Below, piece after piece: positions 15,423-22,607 of a DNA stretch of 64,000 nt (within the stretch, counting starts at the first letter, position 1; each line of letters starts with the position of its first letter). The position numbers and the translations under genes were made by a program. Source of the DNA: CADCVW01 sp964251385 (GTDB taxonomy: Bacteria; Pseudomonadota; Alphaproteobacteria; Sphingomonadales; Sphingomonadaceae); NCBI GenBank assembly GCA_964251385.1, contig CAXUJK010000003.1, forward strand, positions 186,001-250,000, written 5' to 3'. Below the pieces are notes generated by a model, which saw only the letters and a program-made list of their open reading frames with translations, searched no databases and was not told the origin of the DNA.

Positions 15423-15492
15423 GAAGTCGGTCGCGGCCGGGACCGAGCTTCGTGCGTGCGCAACTTGTGCACTGCACAACGGTTGAGGCCGA

Positions 15493-16521
15493 ATGCAGAC
15501 ATCCGAAAGATCTTCCCGTTCCGCTCCGTCCGCCGCGGCAAGACCGCCCGCGTGGAAGAGCTTCGTGTCGCGCAACGGGCGTTGGCTCGCCGCCGGCACC
15601 GCCGCGGCGGCCCTGGTCGGCAGCGCGCTGTTCAACCGAGCCGGTGCGCGCCGGGCGGAGGCGGACACCCCGCCGGCAGGCAAGTTCGTCGAGGTGGACG
15701 GCGCGCGCATCCACTATGTCGATCGCGGCCAAGGCCCTGTCGTCGTCCTTCTCCACGGCAACGGCGTGCTCCTGCAGGATTACGAGGCCAGCGGCGTGCT
15801 CGGGCTCGCCGCCGGGCGCTACCGCGTCATCGCGTTCGACCGGCCGGGCTTCGGCTACAGCGACCGGCCGCGCACCACGACCTGGACGCCCGCGCGGCAG
15901 GCCGAACTTCTCGCCCGCGCGTTGGCGACGATCGGCGTCGACCGGGCGGTCGTCGTCGGCCATAGCTGGGGAACGATGGTTGCTCTCGCCATGGCGCTGA
16001 ACCGGCCCTCGCTCGTCTCGGGTCTGGTCCTGCTCTCCGGCTATTATTACGGAACGGTCCGCCCCGACGTCGTGCCCGCGTCGTTGCCCGCCATCCCGGT
16101 GTTCGGCGACGTCATGGCGCACACGGTATCGCCGTTGGCCGGGGCGCTCGTCGGACCCGCCGCGGTCAAGGCCAGCTTCGCGCCCGCGCCGATCCACGAC
16201 AATTTCGCGAACCTCCCCGTCGCCATGACGCTCCGCCCCTCGCAGGTACGCGCGACCGCGGCAGATACGGCGATGATGATCCCTGCCGCCGTGGCATTGA
16301 GCAAGCGCTACGGAGAACTCGATTTGCCAATCGTCGTCATGGCTGGCCAGGGCGACCTCATCGCGCACCCGGACAAGCACGCGGAGCGCTTCGCCGCCGA
16401 GGTCCGCGCGGCGGAGCTGCGGATCGTCCCCGGCCAAGGTCACCTGTTCCACTACGCCGTGCCCGAACAGGTCGTGGCCGCGATCGACGACGTGTCCGGG
16501 CGTGCCGAACAGCGTCTCTGA
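15493..16521 (+). CDS. membrane-anchored alpha/beta hydrolase
   Basis: The 342-residue protein has a short basic N-terminus and a hydrophobic segment (WLAAGTAAAALVGSALF, ~30-46), probably an uncleaved anchor. The hydrolase domain begins at VEVDGARIHYVDRGQGP (~65): oxyanion LLHGNGV, nucleophile elbow GHSWGTM, acid loop MAGQGDLIAHP and catalytic His in GQGHLFHYA. The family includes haloperoxidase-like and lipase-like hydrolases; the substrate is unknown. It stands alone, 70 bp after the broken xdh gene and just before tRNA-Gly on the opposite strand. Confidence 0.88.
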   Translation: MQTSERSSRSAPSAAARPPAWKSFVSRNGRWLAAGTAAAALVGSALFNRAGARRAEADTPPAGKFVEVDGARIHYVDRGQGPVVVLLHGNGVLLQDYEASGVLGLAAGRYRVIAFDRPGFGYSDRPRTTTWTPARQAELLARALATIGVDRAVVVGHSWGTMVALAMALNRPSLVSGLVLLSGYYYGTVRPDVVPASLPAIPVFGDVMAHTVSPLAGALVGPAAVKASFAPAPIHDNFANLPVAMTLRPSQVRATAADTAMMIPAAVALSKRYGELDLPIVVMAGQGDLIAHPDKHAERFAAEVRAAELRIVPGQGHLFHYAVPEQVVAAIDDVSGRAEQRL

Positions 16522-16532
16522 GTCTCTGGATC

Positions 16533-16607
16533 TGGAGCGGGCGAAGGGATTCGAACCCTCGACCCCAACCTTGGCAAGGTTGTGCTCTACCCCTGAGCTA
16601 CGCCCGC
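16533..16607 (-). tRNA. tRNA-Gly (GCC anticodon)
   Basis: The minus strand folds into a complete cloverleaf. The acceptor stem is GCGGGCG/CGCCCGC, the D-arm is GCTC-AGGGGTA-GAGC, and the anticodon stem-loop is CAACC-TTGCCAA-GGTTG with anticodon GCC. The T-arm is GAGGG-TTCGAAT-CCCTT. Discriminator T is followed by an encoded CCA at 16,535-16,533. It reads glycine GGC/GGU codons. It sits at the right-hand end of the accessory block. Confidence 0.97.
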
Positions 16608-16779
16608 TCTCGAGCTGAGACGCTCGGCAGCACGCTTTACGCGTGTCGTCGACCGGCTGGGTGTCGCGGCTGCTAGCACGGGGTCGGACACGCGGCAAGC
16701 CTGACCCGCGGACCCTGCGGAGGCTTGGCAGACCCCGCCTCCCGCCCCCATATGCACGGCAAGCGCAGGAGACGACGAC

Positions 16780-17688
16780 TTGGCCACCCTGGGAATGACC
16801 GAAGCCGATCGCGCGGCACTCGAGACGTTCAAGCGCGATGTCGTCGAACCCTCGATGACGTCGCTCGTCATTGCCTATTTCACCGCGACATGGTGCGGGC
16901 CGTGCAAGCAGCTTGGGCCCGTCCTCGACAAGGTCGCCGCGACCTATGCGTCCAAAGGCGTGCTGCTGGTCCGGATCGACATCGACAAGAACAAGGCGAT
17001 CGCCGCGCAGTTTCGCGTCCAGTCCGTTCCCACCGTCTACGCCGTGTTCCAAGGCCAGCTCGTCGCCGACCTGACCCCTGCGCGGACCGAGGCGCAGCTC
17101 GCCAAGACGCTCGACCAGATCTTGGCGCAGCTGCCCGTGCAGGGCGAGGCGCAGTCGCTCGAGGCCGAGATCGAGCCGCTCATCGCCATGGGTGAGGACG
17201 TGCTGGCCACCGGCGACTTCCCGCGCGCGCTGTCGATCTACCAACAGCTCGCCGACATGGCTCCGGACAACGGCGAGGTCGCGTCCGGCCTCGTGCGCGC
17301 GATGGTGGGCAACGGCATGCTGGACGAGGCGCGTACGCTGCTCGATGCCCTGCCGGAAGCCGTCGCCAAGCTGCCAGCGGTCGGGCGCGCGCGCGCGGCG
17401 GTCGAGCTCGCGGGAGCCGCCGCCCCGGCCGCAGAGACCGCGGAGCTCGACGCGCGCGTCGCCGCCGACCCGGACGACCACGACGCGCGCTACGAACTGG
17501 CGGGCGCGCTGATGACCACGGACCGCGACCGCGCCGCCGACCTGCTGTTCGAATCGATCGCGCGCGACCGCGACCACAACGAAGGCGCGGCACGCAAGCG
17601 CCTGTTGCAGCTGATGGAAGTCGTCGGCATCGCGGACCCCTGGGTGTCGGCGCAGCGCCGCCGCCTGTCCGCGATCCTGTTCACGTGA
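16780..17688 (+). CDS. thioredoxin-TPR co-chaperone (CnoX/YbbN-like)
   Basis: The 302-residue protein has an N-terminal thioredoxin domain with active site WCGPC (Cys39, Cys42) and cis-proline segment SVPTVYAVF. A C-terminal helical TPR-like domain (~130-300) contains the paired repeats LATGDFPRALSIYQQLADM and GNGMLDEARTLLDALPE. This matches CnoX/YbbN, which holds chlorine-damaged proteins and hands them to GroEL or DnaK. The retained CxxC suggests redox activity, unlike E. coli YbbN. The start is TTG at 16,780 with AGGAGA upstream. The stop overlaps the Lon-like gene (GTGA), and a three-gene operon with the Trm112-like gene follows. Confidence 0.9.
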   Translation: MATLGMTEADRAALETFKRDVVEPSMTSLVIAYFTATWCGPCKQLGPVLDKVAATYASKGVLLVRIDIDKNKAIAAQFRVQSVPTVYAVFQGQLVADLTPARTEAQLAKTLDQILAQLPVQGEAQSLEAEIEPLIAMGEDVLATGDFPRALSIYQQLADMAPDNGEVASGLVRAMVGNGMLDEARTLLDALPEAVAKLPAVGRARAAVELAGAAAPAAETAELDARVAADPDDHDARYELAGALMTTDRDRAADLLFESIARDRDHNEGAARKRLLQLMEVVGIADPWVSAQRRRLSAILFT

Positions 17689-18326
17689 CCGGCCAAGCGG
17701 ACACGGTCAGCTTCCCCGTCTTCCCGCTCGCCGGCGCGCTTCTGCTGCCTCGCGCGCAACTCCCCCTGCACATCTTCGAGGAGCGCTATCGCGATATGGT
17801 GCGCCACGCGATGGCGGCCGACCGCCGCATCGGCATGATCCAGCCGCGCGGCGGGCCGGGGGCAGTCGGCGGCCCGCCGCTTTTCGGCATCGGATGCCTC
17901 GGCGAGATCGTCGGCTGCGAGGAACTGGACGACGGCCGTTTCAACGTCGTTCTGCAGGGCGTCGCGCGCTTCACCGTGGTCGAGGAACTGGCGCTCGGCA
18001 CGGCGTTTCGCCAGGTCCTGGCCCGGCTCGACCCGGATGGCGAGGACGACGACCCGCTCCCTTCCGTCCTGCGCGCCGACTTGGAACGCGAATCGCGCCG
18101 CTACGCCGACGCGCTCGGGCTGTCCGTCGACTGGGACGCGGTCGCGCGGCTCGACGACGAGATGCTCGTCAACGGCATCGCGCAGGTCGCCCCGTTCGAC
18201 ACGGGGAGCAAGCAGGCGCTGCTGGAGGCCGCGGACATCGGCGAACGCGCGGACATGCTGGTCCAGTTCATGGCGTTCGCGCGGATGATGCCCGGCGGGG
18301 CCGACGGCCCGGCGACGCTGCAATGA
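17685..18326 (+). CDS. LON peptidase substrate-binding domain protein
   Basis: The 213-residue protein consists of a stand-alone Lon N-terminal domain (PVFPLAGALLLPRAQLPLHI, FEERYRDMV, GCLGEIV). No AAA+ or protease domain follows. The function of such proteins is unknown in bacteria; they may bind unfolded proteins. GTG start at 17,685 overlaps the thioredoxin-TPR stop. It ends in the ATGA start of the Trm112-like gene. Co-transcription with a co-chaperone fits a proteostasis role. The LON-Trm112 order is common in alphaproteobacteria. Confidence 0.92.
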   Translation: MTGQADTVSFPVFPLAGALLLPRAQLPLHIFEERYRDMVRHAMAADRRIGMIQPRGGPGAVGGPPLFGIGCLGEIVGCEELDDGRFNVVLQGVARFTVVEELALGTAFRQVLARLDPDGEDDDPLPSVLRADLERESRRYADALGLSVDWDAVARLDDEMLVNGIAQVAPFDTGSKQALLEAADIGERADMLVQFMAFARMMPGGADGPATLQ

Positions 18327-18484
18327 GCCTCGCGGAGGACCTGCTCGACATTCTCGTCTGCCCTCTCACCCGCACGCCGCTGCGCCTAATCGGCGACGAA
18401 CTGATCTCGGACGCGGCGGGCCTGGCCTTCCCGATCCGGGACGGCACGCCCATCCTGATCGTCGAGGAAGCGCGCAGCCTCTGA
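18323..18484 (+). CDS. Trm112-family small zinc-ribbon-like protein (UPF0434/YcaR)
   Basis: The 53-residue protein matches Trm112-like YcaR proteins: LLDILVCPLTRTPLRL, AGLAFPIRDGTPILIVEEAR. Only one cysteine of the ribbon remains (Cys13), as in many proteobacterial members. Trm112 proteins activate methyltransferases in eukaryotes and archaea; the bacterial role is unclear. ATG 18,323 overlaps the preceding stop. Confidence 0.92.
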   Translation: MSLAEDLLDILVCPLTRTPLRLIGDELISDAAGLAFPIRDGTPILIVEEARSL

Positions 18485-18565
18485 AGCGTTGCTGGAGGCG
18501 AAATCCGATTTTTGTGCATCGGGTACTGCAAACGCTGAGCACATCGAACGCTGCAACGTCGGAAG

Positions 18566-19363
18566 TCAGAACCATCCCGCCTTTCGCAATGTCGGTGCGA
18601 ACGTCCGGCTGACCGGCGCGGTCAACCCGTTGGCGAGCTGTAACGAAGCGCGTCCCCGTCCGCGGGAAACGCCGACGACCGCCCGCCTGCAAACCCACCA
18701 GGATCGGTGAGTTTGCGCGCCTTCGACGTTCTGCAGTTCGTCGATCGCATCGGCGAGACGCATCATGACGAGGGTCGAACCATCCGCGGTATGCAGACGC
18801 AAATAGTGGTCCTCCGCCTCGATCGCCTGAAGACCCTGAGTCGAGATCCTTCCGGCATCGGTCGACCGTGGCTCGGGTGGAGCGGCGGCGGACGCGATTT
18901 CCACGTTTCGAGCCGGTACAAGCGCCCACTGCAGCGTCACGAAGACGATTGCCACCGGCACCACCTGAAAGAAGAGCGTGAACATGCGCGCGGGATGCCA
19001 GGACCCGTTCAGCACCAGGCCGGCCAGGACCCACACGAGCGGCGTGAGCAAGCCCGCGACGGACAGGACGAGCACGCCGGCCCTTACCAACGAACGGCTC
19101 TCCAACCGGCCGTCCACCTCGATATGTTCAAGCGCCAGGGCACCGAACAAGCCCCCCGCTAAATTGAGGATCAAGAAGTAGGGATAGCGTACCCAAGCCG
19201 CGGACTCGGCTGTGTGAAACGCCCCGACATGTCCCAGCAGCCACGTTCCCATCAGGCAGACGACCCACATGGACCGATGTCGGCGGAGAAACATTGCGAA
19301 CGGTTCGGGTGGCGAAAACGGCCATCCGCCCCGTTCACGAATTGAGAGTACCCGTTCGCGCAT
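18566..19363 (-). CDS. membrane-bound LytTR-domain transcriptional regulator
   Basis: The 265-residue protein has four predicted membrane segments in its N-terminal half (roughly SMWVVCLMGTWLLGHVGAF, YFLILNLAGGLFGALAL, AGVLVLSVAGLLTPLVWVLAG, LFFQVVPVAIVFVTLQWAL). A C-terminal LytTR DNA-binding domain follows from QGLQAIEAEDHYLRLHTADG to RTFAPTLRKAGWF, with the basic RRAVVGVSRG segment. No receiver domain is present, so the membrane part is probably the sensor. ATG 19,363 leaves 68 bp to the divergent S41 protease gene. Longer in-frame starts up to 19,468 would overlap that gene, so I prefer 19,363. Confidence 0.85.
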   Translation of the reverse strand: MRERVLSIRERGGWPFSPPEPFAMFLRRHRSMWVVCLMGTWLLGHVGAFHTAESAAWVRYPYFLILNLAGGLFGALALEHIEVDGRLESRSLVRAGVLVLSVAGLLTPLVWVLAGLVLNGSWHPARMFTLFFQVVPVAIVFVTLQWALVPARNVEIASAAAPPEPRSTDAGRISTQGLQAIEAEDHYLRLHTADGSTLVMMRLADAIDELQNVEGAQTHRSWWVCRRAVVGVSRGRGRASLQLANGLTAPVSRTFAPTLRKAGWF

Positions 19364-19431
19364 CACCGCTTGGCTATTCCACGGCCCATGCCGCACCGAC
19401 AAGACCTTGATGTTTTTGGGCGAGATTGCTG

Positions 19432-21183
19432 ATGTGGAAGATTCTGGTCGAACGTAACCTGTTGGCATCGTTCAGGCCCGGCGCATGGACCGCGTTGGCC
19501 GTATGCGGGTCGTTGATGCTGCCGTCGTTCTCGGCCATGGCCGAACCCGTGGCGAGCCCCGCCGCATTCGTCGATAAGCTGCAGCGCGCCGAGGCGCGAA
19601 CGGCTGCAAAGGACTGGAAGACGGCCGCCGCCCTGTGGGAAGAGGTGACGGTCGACAACCCGTTCGAAGGCCGCTTCTGGAACGCGTTGGCGACCGCACG
19701 CTATGGAGCCAAGCAATACCGACCCGCCATCGCGGCGTACCAAAGGGCCGTGGACCTTGGATTCGGAACGCCCGCGAACGACATCTACAACATCGCCTGC
19801 TCGCACGCGCTCCTGGGGGAGCGGGAACGGGCCTTTGCTGCTCTCGGACGCGCATTGGCCATGGGCTTTCTCGACTTGGAACTGTTGCGAACCGACGGCG
19901 ACCTCGCCTCCATTCGGTCCGATGCTCGCTTTGCGCGGCTGGTCCCCGGCACCGTCGCCGTCGGCGCTTCGCGGATAGATGGTTGGCGTTCGGACCTCAG
20001 GTTCCTTTCGTGGCAGATCGCGCGTATTGGCGTAGACCCCTACCGCCGCAAGCCCAGGTCGTGGTTCGACGCACAGTTCGACGCGCTATCGTCGTCGACC
20101 GAAAGCCGAACCGACACGCAGATCGGTCTCGATCTGCTGCGGATCATGCGCGAGGTCGGAGACGGCCACAGCGGCGTCCTTGGTCGAGCCGACGAGGATT
20201 GGGCGCTAACCCTGCCCGTTCAGTTCGGCTCTTTTCCGGAAGGCGTGTATGTCGTTGCCGCCGACGCCAAGTACCGTGACGCGTTGGGTGCGCGCGTGCT
20301 GGCTTACGACGGCAAGCCTATCGAAGAGGTCATGGGCGTGATCGCCGCGGGGGTCAGCCGCGACAATGACGGCGGCTGGGTTCGACTCCAGTCCGCGTAC
20401 CGCTTGCGCCATACGGCCCTGCTGCACGCGCTGGGGATCGCGACGGAACGCGGCGGTGCCGCGCTCAAGCTTCAGGACGAGGATGGAAAGCAACGCACGG
20501 TTCGGGTGACCGCCGACACCTCGCAGCCCGACATCTGGAACCAAAAGCCGAGCCCGGCGGCATGGGCGACGTTGGTGCAAACCTCGCCGGGCGCTGTCCC
20601 GCTCTACCTTCGCGACCCGGGCAAACCCTACTGGTTCGAATATCTGGCAGCCGAAAGGACGGTCTATCTGGCATTGAACACTGTCCGCGACGACCCCGCC
20701 GAATCGCTTGCCGCCTTTTCGGACCGCCTCGCCAAGACGCTTGCGGACGTGCCCGCCGCCAAGCTCATCGTCGACCTTCGCTGGAACAACGGCGGCAACA
20801 CGCAATTACTGACGCCTCTCCTCGCCGCCGTCCTTCGTAGCGACAAGATCAATCGCCGCGGCCGGCTGTTCGTGCTGATCGGCCCGCGCACCTTTTCGGC
20901 CGGACAGAACGCGGCGACGATGCTCGAACGCTACACCTGGGCGACCTTTGTCGGCGAGCCTACCGGCTCCAGCCCCAATTTCATCGGCGAGGAAGACGCC
21001 TTCACGTTGCCGTACAGTAAACTTCGCGTGAACGTCTCCCATCTCGCCTGGCAAAGCGGGTTGCCTCAGGACAAGCGCAGCTGGATAGCGCCCCTGATCC
21101 ACGTTCCCGCGACGTTCGCGTCCTACCGTGCCAAACGCGACCCGGTTGTGGAACTGATCTTGACCGCCCCCACTGCTCCCTGA
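19432..21183 (+). CDS. exported TPR-S41-family peptidase
   Basis: The 583-residue protein has an N-terminal signal-like segment (WTALAVCGSLMLPSFSAMAEP, cleavage near residue 39). A TPR region follows (WKTAAALWEEVTVDNPFEGR, YRPAIAAYQRAVDLG). The C-terminal S41/tail-specific protease-like domain has LIVDLRWNNGGN, a candidate nucleophile in GPRTFSAGQNAATMLE, and TFVGEPTGSSPN. The PDZ domain typical of CtpA is not obvious. It probably acts in the periplasm. ATG 19,432 or TTG 19,426 is the start. Its divergent LytTR neighbour is the likely regulator. The pair interrupts the usual Trm112-ubiH-ftsK neighbourhood. Confidence 0.85.
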   Translation: MWKILVERNLLASFRPGAWTALAVCGSLMLPSFSAMAEPVASPAAFVDKLQRAEARTAAKDWKTAAALWEEVTVDNPFEGRFWNALATARYGAKQYRPAIAAYQRAVDLGFGTPANDIYNIACSHALLGERERAFAALGRALAMGFLDLELLRTDGDLASIRSDARFARLVPGTVAVGASRIDGWRSDLRFLSWQIARIGVDPYRRKPRSWFDAQFDALSSSTESRTDTQIGLDLLRIMREVGDGHSGVLGRADEDWALTLPVQFGSFPEGVYVVAADAKYRDALGARVLAYDGKPIEEVMGVIAAGVSRDNDGGWVRLQSAYRLRHTALLHALGIATERGGAALKLQDEDGKQRTVRVTADTSQPDIWNQKPSPAAWATLVQTSPGAVPLYLRDPGKPYWFEYLAAERTVYLALNTVRDDPAESLAAFSDRLAKTLADVPAAKLIVDLRWNNGGNTQLLTPLLAAVLRSDKINRRGRLFVLIGPRTFSAGQNAATMLERYTWATFVGEPTGSSPNFIGEEDAFTLPYSKLRVNVSHLAWQSGLPQDKRSWIAPLIHVPATFASYRAKRDPVVELILTAPTAP

Positions 21184-21259
21184 GGAGAAAGTTTCGCTGG
21201 CTGCAGCCGCGAGCGTGAACGCTGCTCAGCGTGGGACCCATCTTCTGTTGCGGGGCTCG

Positions 21260-22519
21260 TCAGACCGGAAGTCCGCGCAGGAGGATCGGCAACTCGCCGC
21301 TCGTGCCCCGCGCTTCCTCCATCAGGCGCGACTTGAGCGGCACGACGCGATCGATCGCGGACATGCCCGCGTTGCGGACGGCGGAGGCGAGGCGGCCGCG
21401 TACCCCGAACAACCGCGTCAGCGCGTCGGTCGACGCCGCGATCGCCAGAACGTCCAGCGCGCGCCAACGCCCATAGCGCGCGAGCAGCTGCGCGTCGCCC
21501 GGGTCAAGCCCGACCCGCACCCCTTCGATCAGCACCTGCGCCAGGGCCGCGACATCGCGAAACCCCAGGTTCAAACCCTGCCCCGCGATCGGATGAATTC
21601 CGTGCGCCGCATCGCCGGCCAGCACGAGCCGCGTGCCCGTCATCGCCGCGGCGTGGTGGAACCCGAGCGGATAGTCGACCCGCGGACCGGCAAGCCGCAA
21701 TGTTCCCAGGAACCCGCCCATGCGTTCGGCCAGCGCGGCCGCGAACGCGCGTTCGGGCAGATCGAGATAGGCAGGCCCGTCCGCCGCCGCCACGCTCCAC
21801 ACGATGGCGGAGCGATATGGCGCCGACCGGTGCGTGCCGTCTACAGGCAACATCGGCAGGATCGCGAACGGGCCGGACGGGTAGAAGATCTCGTACGCGA
21901 CGTTTCCGTGCGGCACGTCGTGCGCGATCGTGGCGACGATCGCGCGGTGATCGTAGCTCCAACGCGCGACCCGGATGCCCGCCGCCTCCCGCGTCGGCGA
22001 TGCCCGCCCGTCCGCCGCCACCAGCAGCGACGCGCGCAAGGGCGTGCCGTCGGCGAGCGTCACGCGCACGCCGTCCTCGCCGCGCTCGACGGTGGCGGGC
22101 ACTGCCGGGGTCATGAGCGTCACGTGCGCGGCCGCCTCGACCCGCGCGCGCAGCACGGCGCGCAAATGACGGTTCTCGAACATGCGGCCGAGCGCGTCTC
22201 CGGCGTCCGCGTCGAACGTCAGCCCGCCCGGCCGCAACCCGTCCGTCACGCGGATCGTCTCGATCGCGCACCCGGCTTGCGGTCCGCCGAGCCGTTCCGC
22301 CACCCCGATCGCCTCCAGCATCTTCCACGAAGCGCTCGCCACCGCGGTCGCGCGCCCGTCATAAGCCGCGCCCGCCTGCGCCGCGGGATCGAGCGGATCG
22401 ACCACGATCGACGTCACGCCGCCGCTGTCGAGCGCGGCCGCGAGCGTCAGCCCGACGAGCCCCCCGCCCAGGATGATTACATCGGCCGACTTCGAGCCGG
22501 ATTGTTGCGGTGCTGTCAC
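21260..22519 (-). CDS. UbiH/UbiF/VisC-family FAD-dependent monooxygenase (ubiquinone hydroxylase)
   Basis: The 419-residue flavoprotein contains the FAD dinucleotide fold (IILGGGLVGLTLAAAL, 16-31), the middle motif LLVAADGRASPTREAAGI (DG motif), and LVLAGDAAHGIHPIAGQGLNLG (GD motif). These define the UbiH/F/I family, which hydroxylates the ubiquinone ring. The ring position cannot be told from sequence. The start is GTG at 22,519. It is convergent with the S41 gene and divergent from ftsK, with about 88 bp between starts. Confidence 0.93.
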   Translation of the reverse strand: MTAPQQSGSKSADVIILGGGLVGLTLAAALDSGGVTSIVVDPLDPAAQAGAAYDGRATAVASASWKMLEAIGVAERLGGPQAGCAIETIRVTDGLRPGGLTFDADAGDALGRMFENRHLRAVLRARVEAAAHVTLMTPAVPATVERGEDGVRVTLADGTPLRASLLVAADGRASPTREAAGIRVARWSYDHRAIVATIAHDVPHGNVAYEIFYPSGPFAILPMLPVDGTHRSAPYRSAIVWSVAAADGPAYLDLPERAFAAALAERMGGFLGTLRLAGPRVDYPLGFHHAAAMTGTRLVLAGDAAHGIHPIAGQGLNLGFRDVAALAQVLIEGVRVGLDPGDAQLLARYGRWRALDVLAIAASTDALTRLFGVRGRLASAVRNAGMSAIDRVVPLKSRLMEEARGTSGELPILLRGLPV

Positions 22520-22607
22520 GTGCTCGCGCTACTCCGCGATCCACAAACTGTGAAGCTTGACGCTCGCTCAAGCGGCAGCGCAGGATGACGTTCGGGGAGT
22601 TTTCGTC

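Noticed and set aside
15289..17577. Very long minus-strand open frame spanning a hydrolase gene, tRNA-Gly and thioredoxin gene
   Set aside because: It crosses a tRNA and two well-recognised plus-strand genes and has no domain similarity; in GC-rich DNA antisense frames stay open by composition.
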